This document shows positions 1-7,980 of a stretch of 64,000 nucleotides of DNA, piece by piece. Position numbers and translations under genes: made by a program. The stretch comes from Mucilaginibacter polytrichastri (GTDB taxonomy: Bacteria > Bacteroidota > Bacteroidia > Sphingobacteriales > Sphingobacteriaceae), in NCBI RefSeq assembly GCF_001911425.1, contig NZ_MPPL01000001.1, positions 5,163,753 through 5,227,752 of the forward strand. The letters are read 5' to 3'. The first letter of the stretch is position 1. Each line of letters opens with the position of its first letter. The notes beneath the pieces are model-generated. The model saw only the letters and a program-made list of their open reading frames with translations. It searched no databases and was not told where the DNA came from.

Positions 1-1
1 T

Positions 2-859
2 TACCGCATACTGCAAAGCCAGGGTGTAGTTGTAGAAAACTTAAAATCGGTAGATCAGCAAATCCACCAGTCGCAACGCTTTTTAGAGCAAGGTTTAGTA
101 ACCAAAAACGATGTATTGCGTTTTCAACTACAACGTTCAAACATTGAGTTAAACGGCATTGATCTGGAAAGCAACCGCAAAATTGTTAACTACAACCTTA
201 ACGTTTTATTGGGTTTGCCAGAGGATACCAAAATTAACATCGCCCAGTTACCTACACCAACAAATACGGTAGCGCCATTTCAAAACTATTTAGATACCGC
301 AATGGCTAACCGCAAGGAGCTGAAACAATTAGGCTTGCGCACAGAATATGCCGAAACTAATATTAAAAGCATCCGGGCAGACCGGTCGCCAAAATTATCG
401 GCGTCTGCAGCGGCTTATTATTTAGATGTATCTGCTAATCCATTACCGCAAAAAGATAAATACATCACCCCGCTTACTTTGGGCTTGTCGTTATCATGGA
501 ACATCGGAACCCTTTGGACCAATAAAAACAAAGAAGCAGAGGCACACATACAGCGCGATCAGGTAATTATCAACAAAAACATTGAAGTTGATAACGTGAA
601 AAACGATGTGAACAAAAGCTACCAGAATTATGTGGCAGCTATGAATAAAATTAGCCTGCTGCAAGTTTCTATCGATCAGGCAACTGAGAACAACAAATTG
701 CAGGAATCTAAATACCAAAACTCTACCGGTACGGTAACCGACCGTGTGGACTCACAATCATTATTATACCAGGCAGAAATTAACCTGGAACTGGCTAAAG
801 CCGAAGCAGGGCTTGCTTATTATAACTTAATTAAATCAACCGGAACACTTAACAAATAA
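2..859 (+). CDS. TolC-family outer membrane efflux protein, 5' end outside window
   Basis: Outer-membrane channel of a tripartite exporter. The frame is open from base 2 with no start, so the N-terminal part, including the signal peptide, lies upstream of the window. The visible ~285 residues show the OEP pattern: long heptad-rich helices (the 'LEQGLVTKNDVLRFQLQ' segment and the 'ATENNKLQESKYQNSTGTV' segment typical of the second OEP repeat) around short strands such as 'LTLGLSLSWNI'. Nineteen bases separate it from the HlyD-type adaptor, and an EmrB-type pump follows, so the three genes form an exporter operon. A TTG at 116 lies inside the coding region and is not a start. Confidence 0.9.
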   Translation, partial: YRILQSQGVVVENLKSVDQQIHQSQRFLEQGLVTKNDVLRFQLQRSNIELNGIDLESNRKIVNYNLNVLLGLPEDTKINIAQLPTPTNTVAPFQNYLDTAMANRKELKQLGLRTEYAETNIKSIRADRSPKLSASAAAYYLDVSANPLPQKDKYITPLTLGLSLSWNIGTLWTNKNKEAEAHIQRDQVIINKNIEVDNVKNDVNKSYQNYVAAMNKISLLQVSIDQATENNKLQESKYQNSTGTVTDRVDSQSLLYQAEINLELAKAEAGLAYYNLIKSTGTLNK

Positions 860-878
860 TATAAACTCACGAAATACA

Positions 879-1943
879 ATGGCACAGGAACAAGAAGTAC
901 AAGAAACAGGAAAAAAGAAACCGAATAAGGTAGTCCCTATCATATTAGGAGTTGTTTTACTGGTCGGTATCATTTTCGGCGTAAAAGAATATATATACTT
1001 CAGCAAACACGTTGATACAGACGATGCACAGATCGACGGCGATATAAGCTCGGTTGTGGCACGTGTTGGCGGCTATGTTGATACAATAGGGTTTGAAGAC
1101 AACCAGCATGTAACTAAAGGACAGTTATTGGTTAAAATAGACGCCCGCGATTACCAGGTAAAATTAGAGCAGGCATTAGCTGCAAAAAAAGGTGCAGGTG
1201 CAAACATTGGCGTTGGCCAGGCTCAGATTTTTCAAAGCACAGCAAACTCTGCAAGCTATAAAGCACAGGTTGCAGCTACTGCAGCGCATTTAGATAAAGC
1301 GCAGAAAGATTATGCACGTTATGCAAACCTGGTAAAAGATGGTTCTGTAACCCAACAACAATACGACCAGGCAAAAGCAGATCTGGATGTTGCTAAAGCA
1401 AACTACCAGGCAGCTAAAGATCAATACAATGCCGCACTGGTACAAATAGGTACAACCCGCGATCAGTTAAAGGTTACCAATACAGGTGCAGACCAGCGCC
1501 AGGCTGATGTTGATTTTGCTAAACTGCAATTATCATATACTACCATTACTGCTCCGGCTACTGGTGTTACCTCTAAAAAGAGCATTCAATTAGGTCAGTT
1601 AGTACAAGCTGGTCAAACACTTTTCTCTATCGTGAATGACAACAGCCTTTACATTACTGCAAACTTTAAAGAAACTCAGCTTACTGATATTAAAAACGGA
1701 CTAAAAGTTGATGTAGAAGTTGATGCTTTCCCTGATATGAAAATTGAAGGTGTAGTTTACAATTTTTCACCAGCTACAGGCGCTAAATTCTCATTATTAC
1801 CTCCGGATAACGCGACAGGTAACTTTGTGAAGGTCGTACAACGCATCCCGGTTAAAATCAAAATAAAGACAGAAGATAAAGCTATTTTAGATAAACTGCG
1901 CCCGGGTATGAGTGTAAACGTTTCTGTTATTACCAAAGACTAA
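879..1943 (+). CDS. HlyD/EmrA-family periplasmic adaptor protein
   Basis: Membrane-fusion protein that bridges the inner-membrane pump and TolC. One transmembrane helix lies at about residues 20-42. The first half of a lipoyl domain follows (about 65-92, 'GGYVDTIGFEDNQHVTKG'), then a long coiled-coil hairpin (about 95-205), the second lipoyl half (about 225-252, 'APATGVTSKKSIQLGQLV') and a beta-barrel domain. Length (354 aa) is normal for EmrA-like adaptors. It lies between the TolC and EmrB genes with short spacers (19 and 13 bp), so the three products probably assemble together. The exported substrate cannot be read from the sequence. Confidence 0.93.
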   Translation: MAQEQEVQETGKKKPNKVVPIILGVVLLVGIIFGVKEYIYFSKHVDTDDAQIDGDISSVVARVGGYVDTIGFEDNQHVTKGQLLVKIDARDYQVKLEQALAAKKGAGANIGVGQAQIFQSTANSASYKAQVAATAAHLDKAQKDYARYANLVKDGSVTQQQYDQAKADLDVAKANYQAAKDQYNAALVQIGTTRDQLKVTNTGADQRQADVDFAKLQLSYTTITAPATGVTSKKSIQLGQLVQAGQTLFSIVNDNSLYITANFKETQLTDIKNGLKVDVEVDAFPDMKIEGVVYNFSPATGAKFSLLPPDNATGNFVKVVQRIPVKIKIKTEDKAILDKLRPGMSVNVSVITKD

Positions 1944-1956
1944 ATTATAATTAATT

Positions 1957-3498
1957 ATGGCTGAAACCGGCTTTAAAAAATGGATCATTACGATCACCGT
2001 AATCACGGCTTCACTTTTAGAGCTGATTGATACAACGATTGTAAACGTAGCGCTGCCCCACATACAGGGTAACCTGGGTGCCACCCTTACGGATGTGGCC
2101 TGGGTGGTTACCGGTTATGCAGTGGCCAACGTTATTATATTACCCATGTCTGGGTGGCTGGGAAGCCGCTTCGGGCGTAAACAGTATTTTCTCGCGTCAA
2201 TTATTGTATTCACTATCGTGTCTTTCCTGTGCGGTAATGCGCATACCATGAATGAACTGATACTTTTCAGGATAATACAAGGCTTTGCGGGTGGTGGTTT
2301 GATCTCGACGGCGCAAGCCATCCTGATAGAAACATGGCCGCGCGAAGAGATAGGCACGGCTACTGCGCTATTTGGTTTGGGTGCGGTAGTAGGGCCTACC
2401 GTGGGGCCTACCATTGGTGGCTGGATTGTAGAGAATTACTCATGGCCATGGATCTTTTATGTAAACATACCTGTAGGCGCACTGGCAGCCTTCTGTACCA
2501 TAACGTTTATACGAGAGACGCCCAAGGATTCGAGTAAACCCGTAGACTGGTGGGGTATTATATTATTGGCCATTACTGTAGGCAGTTTGCAAACCATACT
2601 AGAAAAAGGCGAAGACGAAGATTGGTTTGCTAAAACCTACATTTTAGTACTCAGCATTGCAGCAGGATTAGGATTTTTATTGTTCCTATGGCGCGAAATG
2701 AGTACAGACCACCCGGTAGTAAACTTTAGCATTATGCGCCACAGGAGTTTCTCTGTGGGTATGGTTACATCTTTCATACTGGGCTTTGGCCTATACGGAT
2801 CTGTGTTTGTTTTCCCGGTGTTTTGCCAGAATCTGTTGGGCTTTAACGCGCAACAAACAGGCGAGCTGCTATTTCCGGGGGGCTTGTGTACCATTGTAAT
2901 GATGCCTTTTATCGGCAAGATGTTAAATAAAGGTATACCGGCTCAGTTTATGGCTACAGTTGGCATGTTTCTGTTCTTCGTATTTACCAATATGCTCAGT
3001 CACTCTACCCTGGCAACAGGCCAGGGCGATGTATTGATTCCATTGCTTATACGTGGGGTTGGTATGGCTTTATTATTTGTACCATTAACCACACTGGCCA
3101 TGGCCGACCTGAAAGGTGCGGAAGTTGGTCAGGGTTCAGGTTTAAACAACATGATGCGCCAATTAGGAGGCTCGTTTGGTATTGCGGTATTAACTACTAT
3201 AATCCACACCCGCCAGGGCTTACACCGTAATAATTTGCTGGTGAACATTAGCCCGAATAATCCAATTTTTACAGATCGTTTAAATGGTTACGTACATGCT
3301 TTTATGGCCAGGGGGAGTTCAATGTCAGATGCCACAAAGATGGCTTACCAGGCAATTGAAGGTGTAGTTACCCGGCAGTCGCTTCTGCTCACTTATGATG
3401 ATGCCTATTGGTTATCAGGATTGGTGATGTTGTTTTCGATACCGCTGCTTTATCTGCAGCCATTTAAGAAATTGAAGGCTGTAACAGACGCGCACTAA
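1957..3498 (+). CDS. DHA2-family MFS drug exporter (EmrB/QacA type)
   Basis: Inner-membrane proton-driven exporter, 513 aa with about 14 predicted helices. Family motifs are visible: 'LIDTTIVNVALP' in helix 1 (about residues 23-34), motif A 'GWLGSRFGRKQ' (about 66-76), and the antiporter motif C 'GLGAVVGPTVGPTIGGW' near residue 150, followed by 'WIFYVNIPVG'. It is the last gene of the TolC-HlyD-EmrB operon and is followed by a hairpin terminator at 3549. Likely substrates are hydrophobic drugs or other amphipathic compounds, but this is family knowledge only. Confidence 0.93.
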   Translation: MAETGFKKWIITITVITASLLELIDTTIVNVALPHIQGNLGATLTDVAWVVTGYAVANVIILPMSGWLGSRFGRKQYFLASIIVFTIVSFLCGNAHTMNELILFRIIQGFAGGGLISTAQAILIETWPREEIGTATALFGLGAVVGPTVGPTIGGWIVENYSWPWIFYVNIPVGALAAFCTITFIRETPKDSSKPVDWWGIILLAITVGSLQTILEKGEDEDWFAKTYILVLSIAAGLGFLLFLWREMSTDHPVVNFSIMRHRSFSVGMVTSFILGFGLYGSVFVFPVFCQNLLGFNAQQTGELLFPGGLCTIVMMPFIGKMLNKGIPAQFMATVGMFLFFVFTNMLSHSTLATGQGDVLIPLLIRGVGMALLFVPLTTLAMADLKGAEVGQGSGLNNMMRQLGGSFGIAVLTTIIHTRQGLHRNNLLVNISPNNPIFTDRLNGYVHAFMARGSSMSDATKMAYQAIEGVVTRQSLLLTYDDAYWLSGLVMLFSIPLLYLQPFKKLKAVTDAH

Positions 3499-3548
3499 CA
3501 ATTAACTCGACATACAATATTACTTAAATAAGTAAGAGTATTTACGAT

Positions 3549-3579
3549 AATCCCGGATGCGAAAGTAGCCGGGATTTTT
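3549..3579 (+). terminator. Rho-independent terminator of the exporter operon
   Basis: AATCCCGG (3549-3556) pairs with CCGGGATT (3569-3576). The inner TGC-GAAA-GTA forms a further small stem with a GNRA loop. Five Ts follow. Confidence 0.65.
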
Positions 3580-3605
3580 GCTTTAAGCTATTCCATAAAA
3601 GGAAA

Positions 3606-3634
3606 AAGCCGTTCAGTTGACCTCTGAACGGCTT
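3606..3634 (-). terminator. Hairpin with minus-strand T tail
   Basis: A perfect 11-bp stem, AAGCCGTTCAG (3606-3616) with CTGAACGGCTT (3624-3634), has a 7-nt loop. The T tail is on the minus strand, so it would stop transcripts that read past ahpD toward the exporter genes. Confidence 0.55.
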
Positions 3635-3779
3635 ATCCAAAAAAAATACAATTAAAAAGTAGTCTTTTCCCCGAGCGCACGACTATTGGTATTATGAAAA
3701 CGAGGTTGCTTAATCTTCTATAAAATTAAAAAATTAATTTTGGTAAACGCAAAATGTTATTAACATATAGTTAAAACAT

Positions 3780-3811
3780 AAAAGCCTCTGTATGAGCATA
3801 CAGAGGCTTTT
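3780..3811 (-). terminator. Terminator downstream of ahpD-like gene
   Basis: AAAAGCCTCTGTATG (3780-3794) pairs fully with CATACAGAGGCTTTT (3797-3811). It starts 24 bp past the stop codon of the minus-strand peroxidase gene and ends in Ts in that direction. Confidence 0.75.
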
Positions 3812-3834
3812 GAATAGGAGGTCATTAACAATTG

Positions 3835-4419
3835 TTAATAAACCACCTTTCCTGTTGCGGTTACTAAAGAAGCGATTCTGACAGCGTCAAAAATACGCTC
3901 TTCTGTGGTACCTAGTTTAATTAATGAGTCCTCATGTGCATTAACACACATTTCACAACCATTAACGGCTGATATAGCCAGGCTCATCAGTTCAAAAAAC
4001 TCTTTGCCGGTTACGGGTTTCATCATTAACTGCATGCGGATGCGTGCAGGGATCTGCGTGTACTTTTCCTTTTGGGTAAAGTGCCTGAAACGATAAAATA
4101 TATTGTTAGATGCCAGTAACGAAGCACAGCCAACGGCCTCTGCAACATCTGCTGCTGTAGCACCCTGTGCTTCGGCATATTTGGTATAATAATCTGCCAG
4201 TGGTTTATTGGTGTTATTGATAGCAGTACTAAGGCCCAGCAGCGCACACTCTTTGGTGCTTAAGTGCTCTGAAGTAAGCGTACTGGTAAAATTCAACTTA
4301 AGATCGCGTACATAGCGCGATTCGCCTTTTTCTAAAAGGTCAAGTGCTGTAGTGCGGTAGTTTTTATCTAATGCTACGCCTTCAAGCAGCTCTTGTATTA
4401 CATCTGTAGTTTCGCTCAT
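3835..4419 (-). CDS. ahpD: AhpD-like alkylhydroperoxidase / carboxymuconolactone decarboxylase family protein
   Basis: Probable thiol-disulfide partner that reduces the neighbouring AhpC peroxiredoxin. The signature 'CEMCVNAH' puts the redox cysteines at residues 155 and 158 and the proton-relay histidine at 162, as in the AhpD active site. Length is 194 aa, slightly longer than mycobacterial AhpD (about 177). It lies 72 bp downstream of ahpC on the same strand, with a hairpin between the two genes that could lower its expression relative to ahpC. No AhpF flavoprotein gene is nearby, which fits an AhpC-AhpD pairing. Confidence 0.88.
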   Translation of the reverse strand: MSETTDVIQELLEGVALDKNYRTTALDLLEKGESRYVRDLKLNFTSTLTSEHLSTKECALLGLSTAINNTNKPLADYYTKYAEAQGATAADVAEAVGCASLLASNNIFYRFRHFTQKEKYTQIPARIRMQLMMKPVTGKEFFELMSLAISAVNGCEMCVNAHEDSLIKLGTTEERIFDAVRIASLVTATGKVVY

Positions 4420-4448
4420 TTTAATATTTGGTGTGTGTATAAAATAAA

Positions 4449-4475
4449 AATCCCCGTTAGTTACCTACGGGGATT
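4449..4475 (-). terminator. Hairpin between ahpC and ahpD
   Basis: AATCCCCGT (4449-4457) pairs with ACGGGGATT (4467-4475). In the minus direction it is followed by TTTTATTTT. It could act as a partial terminator between the two genes. Confidence 0.6.
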
Positions 4476-4491
4476 AATTTATAAGGTAAAA

Positions 4492-5037
4492 TTATACCGT
4501 AATGGTTTCCTCGCCTTTTTCCCAGTTACATGGGCAAAGTTCGTCGGTTTGTAAACCATCAAGTACACGTAATACTTCTTTAACGTTACGGCCAACGTTT
4601 AAATCGTTAACACATACCCAGCGTACAACACCAGTTGGGTCAATAATGAAAGTAGCACGGTAAGCAATTTTTTCAGTCGGTTCTAATATACCCAGGTCTT
4701 CAGCTAGTGATTTTGAAGTATCAGCTAACATAGGGAACTTCAGATCGCGCAAGTCATCGTGGTTTTTTCTCCAGGCAGCGTGAACAAATTCAGAATCTGT
4801 AGAAGCACCAATTAAACGGGTATCGCGGTCACGGAATTCACCGTAGTTTTTGTTGAATTCGGCAATTTCTGTAGGGCATACAAAAGTGAAATCTTTTGGC
4901 CACCAGAACATTACAGTCCAAACATTTTCGTCGTTAACTAAAAAATCAGAAGTTATGTCTTCAAACTCTTTACCTTTTTCTATACTAACTGCAGCTTTTT
5001 TATTAAATGCTGGAAATTTTTGACCGATTGTTATCAT
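4492..5037 (-). CDS. ahpC: Peroxiredoxin AhpC (mycobacterial-type)
   Basis: Reduces hydrogen peroxide, alkyl hydroperoxides and possibly peroxynitrite. The peroxidatic cysteine is C54 in 'FTFVCPTEI', and the C-terminal 'DELCPCNW' supplies C168 and C170, the three-cysteine arrangement of Mycobacterium AhpC, which works with AhpD. The block 'GRNVKEVLRVLDGLQTDELC' also matches that subtype. Length is 181 aa. A TATATTTG promoter box lies 26 bp upstream of the ATG. The ahpD-like gene follows, making a two-gene peroxide-defence unit. Confidence 0.93.
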   Translation of the reverse strand: MITIGQKFPAFNKKAAVSIEKGKEFEDITSDFLVNDENVWTVMFWWPKDFTFVCPTEIAEFNKNYGEFRDRDTRLIGASTDSEFVHAAWRKNHDDLRDLKFPMLADTSKSLAEDLGILEPTEKIAYRATFIIDPTGVVRWVCVNDLNVGRNVKEVLRVLDGLQTDELCPCNWEKGEETITV

Positions 5038-5062
5038 AATGGTTTCTCTGTTAATTATATCG

Positions 5063-5070
5063 CAAATATA
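5063..5070 (-). promoter_or_regulatory. Predicted -7 box of ahpC (TATATTTG)
   Basis: It matches the Bacteroidota housekeeping -7 consensus TAnnTTTG on the minus strand. The expected transcript start is near 5057, giving a leader of about 20 nt. No clear -33 match was seen. Confidence 0.5.
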
Positions 5071-5261
5071 CGGCTAAATGAGTATGCTTCCTGATTGATT
5101 ATTTTGATGGGGTATAGTATTTGTCTATACATATATTATAAAATATAGACAGTTGATTTTTGTTGATAATGAGCGGATTATGTATGCGGTTTTTGCGAGG
5201 CATCCAAACCATTGTAGATTACACGGAGCGATAAAAGAAATTAATTGTAGTTTGCAGTCGA

Positions 5262-5912
5262 AAGATTAATCTTTTAAAACGAACCGCCAGACAAAGTTTA
5301 AACGCGATACAAAAAGCCCTTGCCAAAAAAATTGATCATCTGTACGCAGAATCGCCCTATAACAAGTTGCTAGCAGAATAAAGAAGTATTTTTCGAAAGC
5401 AAAGAAGGTGTATCTTTCAAAGCATGATACTTTGTTTCATAGACGGTTATTGGAGCAGAACCAGGTTGATTTAACCACCACTTATTATAAACCGGGTGCT
5501 GCCCTGCACCAGGACCTTACCGGGCTTACTTATCCGGATAATTCTTTTTGATCTTTGCCTGTCGTTTGAAGATCTGGAACATATCCCCGATTACAAGCAG
5601 GCAGTTAGCGAACTATACCGGGTTACAAAAACGGGTGGCCATGTCTTTTTTGAGTACCCCATTTATTATTGAAAATGATAAAACGCTGGTAAGGACAACT
5701 ATAACAAAGCCGGAGAGATTACATACCTGCTGGAGCCCGAATACCATGGCGATCCCGTGATTCCGCAAGGTATCCTCTGCTTTTACCATTTCGGATGGGA
5801 CGTGCTGAATGATTTCCGTGCGGCAGGTTTTTCTAAAGTTAAAATAATAATAGGTTACGATATAGGCAAAATGATATTGGGCCTACAGCTTTTCATTATG
5901 GCCCAGAAATAG
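5262..5912 (+). pseudogene. Decayed class I SAM-dependent methyltransferase
   Basis: Pieces of one methyltransferase can be read across several frames. Near 5265-5390: 'RQSLNAIQKALAKKIDHLYAE', ending at a stop. Near 5424-5550: '...YKPGAALHQDLTGLTYPDNSF'. Then, after a shift in a T run near 5545, 'DLCLSFEDLEHIPDYKQA' and 'ELYRVTKTGGHVFFEYP', ending at TGA near 5670. After another shift: 'YLLEPEYHGDPVIPQGIL', then '...QLFIMAQK' and stop at 5912. The motifs 'DNSFDLI', 'LEHIPD' and 'LyRVtKtGG' are the usual post-I, II and III regions of the fold. At least three lesions mean it is not translated intact. The start is uncertain, and no promoter was found. Confidence 0.75.
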
Positions 5913-5940
5913 GGTTGAGCTCGATTCCTGATTCCCTTTC

Positions 5941-6666
5941 TCAATTCCTTCTGTTTAAAAAGGAAATATAATAAAGCAGGGTTGCCAGTGAACCTAAGGC
6001 GGCAACAACATAAGTCATGGCAGCCCACCACAGGGCATCTTTAGCTTGCTCGTGTTCCTCGCTGCTTTGCATTACGCTGTAATTGTTATTTAACCAGGCC
6101 AAGGCACGTTGGCTAGCATCAAACTCAACGGGTAGCGTTATAAAGCTAAACAGGGTAACCAAGGCTAATGCAGCAATGCCTATGATTAAAATATAAGGGT
6201 TAATTGCAAAGATCATCAGCATTACGCCAATCATCAAAGTCCATTGCACCAATCTTGATGCAACGCTAATTACCGGCACTATAGCAGTGCGCAAACTTAA
6301 CCAACTATAAGCTTTGGCATGTTGCACCGCATGCCCGCATTCGTGTGCCGCTACTGCAGCTGCCGCTACGCTTCTGCTATAATAAACATCGGGGCTTAAA
6401 TTCACCGTTTTATTTTCTGGGTTGTAGTGGTCGGTTAACTGGCCTTCAACAGAAATTACCTGTACATCCAGTATGCCGTTATCGCGCAGCATTTTTTGAG
6501 CTACTTCGGCACCGGTTAAACCGGATGATAATGGAATTTCGGCATATTTTTGGAACTTGCTTTTAAACCGTGATTGAACAATAAAGCTCACTAACGCCAC
6601 GCCGATCATCAAGACCCAGGCAGAAGAGAAGCCTATGTATGCAGTTATAAATGAGAAATGTACCAT
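5941..6666 (-). CDS. YugP-type membrane zinc metallopeptidase
   Basis: Membrane-bound zinc protease of the Zn_peptidase_2 family. The HExxH motif reads 'AAHECGHAVQHA', with H108, E109 and H112. Hydrophobic helices lie at about residues 8-30, 130-175 and 205-235, as in YugP. Length is 241 aa, close to the family norm. Its substrate is unknown. It is a single-gene unit divergent from the FAD oxidoreductase at 6715, with only 48 bp between the start codons. Confidence 0.9.
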   Translation of the reverse strand: MVHFSFITAYIGFSSAWVLMIGVALVSFIVQSRFKSKFQKYAEIPLSSGLTGAEVAQKMLRDNGILDVQVISVEGQLTDHYNPENKTVNLSPDVYYSRSVAAAAVAAHECGHAVQHAKAYSWLSLRTAIVPVISVASRLVQWTLMIGVMLMIFAINPYILIIGIAALALVTLFSFITLPVEFDASQRALAWLNNNYSVMQSSEEHEQAKDALWWAAMTYVVAALGSLATLLYYISFLNRRN

Positions 6667-6714
6667 CTTTATATTTTTATTAACTGTTTCAAAAAGTATT
6701 CCGCATTTTAAAAC

Positions 6715-7863
6715 ATGACAGCCACAGAACCTGCATTTTCATACTGGGAACGCACCGCATTTATTGACAATGCCGATGTGATTATCATTGGCAGCGGTTT
6801 GGTTGGGCTAAGTGCAGCGCTGCATTTAAAACTTAAGGAGCCTGCACTAAGAGTAACCGTATTAGACCTGGGATTTTTGCCTAGCGGCGCCAGTACAAAA
6901 AATGTAGGTTTTGCCTGTTTCGGCACCGTTTCTGAGCAATTAGCCTATATTAATCGCTCATCCGAAGTAGAAATGCTGCGCATGGTTAATTACAGATACC
7001 GAGGTTTACAACGCTTAAGAGCTAACCTTGGCGACCAAAATATCCGCTATCAGCAGCATGGCGGATATGAGCTTTTTACTACAGCAGAAAAGGAAGAAGC
7101 ACAAGCAGCCATAACAGCTATCCCTTACCTCAATAAACTTTTAAGTGCTGTAATTGGTGATACTGACATTTATGCAGTTGCGGATGCTAAAATTGCAGGC
7201 TTTGGTTTTCAGGGAGTTAGTAAGATGATTGTTAATAAATACGAAGGCCAAATTGATACCGGGTATATGATGCGCACTTTACTTTATAAAGCATATGAGG
7301 CCGGCGTGCTGGTATTGAATAACTGCGTGGTTAACGGTGTTGAAACAGATGGCAATCATTTATTGGTACATACTTCGCAAGGAAACTTCCGCTCCGATAA
7401 AGTTATTGTAGCTAACAATGCCTTTGCCCGTCAGCTCTATCCTGACTTAGATGTAGTGCCCGGCCGGGGCCAAGTATTGGTAACCAAGCCTATCCCCAAT
7501 TTAAAAATCAAAGGCACTTATCATTTTAACGAGGGCTATTATTACTTCCGCAATATTGATGATCGTATACTTTTTGGTGGCGGCCGCAACCTTAATTTTA
7601 AGGCAGAGGAAACCGCAAACTTTGGTAATACAGAACAGGTAAAAGCACAGCTAACCACTTATTTGCATGAAATTATTTTACCCAACCAGCCGGTAGAGAT
7701 TGATTGCTGGTGGAGTGGTATTATGGGCTTTGGTGATGAACTAAGCCCCATCATAAAAGAGCTTCAGCCTAATGTATTTTGCGCTGTTCGCTGCAATGGT
7801 ATGGGTATAGCCATGGGGAGTTTGGTTGGCGAAGAGGTTGCGGAGTTGATGTTGAATGTATAA
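6715..7863 (+). CDS. FAD-dependent oxidoreductase (DAO family)
   Basis: Flavoprotein of the D-amino-acid-oxidase-like fold. The dinucleotide motif 'DVIIIGSGLVGLSAALHL' spans about residues 21-38, and 'FLPSGASTKNVGFACFG' matches the second FAD-contact loop of glycine- or sarcosine-oxidase-like members. A second nucleotide-contact stretch, 'YFRNIDDRILFGGGRNLNF', lies near residue 285, and 'MGFGDELSPIIKELQPNVF' with 'GMGIAMGSLVGEEVAELM' closes the protein. Length is 382 aa. The substrate is probably an amino acid or amine but is not assignable. It converges on murF, and an inverted repeat lies between the two. Confidence 0.88.
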   Translation: MTATEPAFSYWERTAFIDNADVIIIGSGLVGLSAALHLKLKEPALRVTVLDLGFLPSGASTKNVGFACFGTVSEQLAYINRSSEVEMLRMVNYRYRGLQRLRANLGDQNIRYQQHGGYELFTTAEKEEAQAAITAIPYLNKLLSAVIGDTDIYAVADAKIAGFGFQGVSKMIVNKYEGQIDTGYMMRTLLYKAYEAGVLVLNNCVVNGVETDGNHLLVHTSQGNFRSDKVIVANNAFARQLYPDLDVVPGRGQVLVTKPIPNLKIKGTYHFNEGYYYFRNIDDRILFGGGRNLNFKAEETANFGNTEQVKAQLTTYLHEIILPNQPVEIDCWWSGIMGFGDELSPIIKELQPNVFCAVRCNGMGIAMGSLVGEEVAELMLNV

Positions 7864-7875
7864 CCGCTTCTTAAC

Positions 7876-7975
7876 CTGTCATGCCGAACTTGTTCGGCAC
7901 CCCACAGGACAGGTCGGAAACTTTGATTACTTTACACTTAGCAAGTGGGGTGCCGAAACAAGTTCCGCATGACAG
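7876..7975. repeat. Long inverted repeat between convergent genes
   Basis: Arms 7876-7904 and 7946-7975 (about 29 bp) are reverse complements except for one mismatch and one indel. Each arm holds an internal small palindrome (TGCCGAAC-TTG-TTCGGCA). The 41-base spacer is unrelated. The structure lies exactly between two convergent stop codons, so it can act as a two-way terminator, and it looks like a mobile palindromic unit. Confidence 0.75.
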
Positions 7976-7980
7976 AAAAG

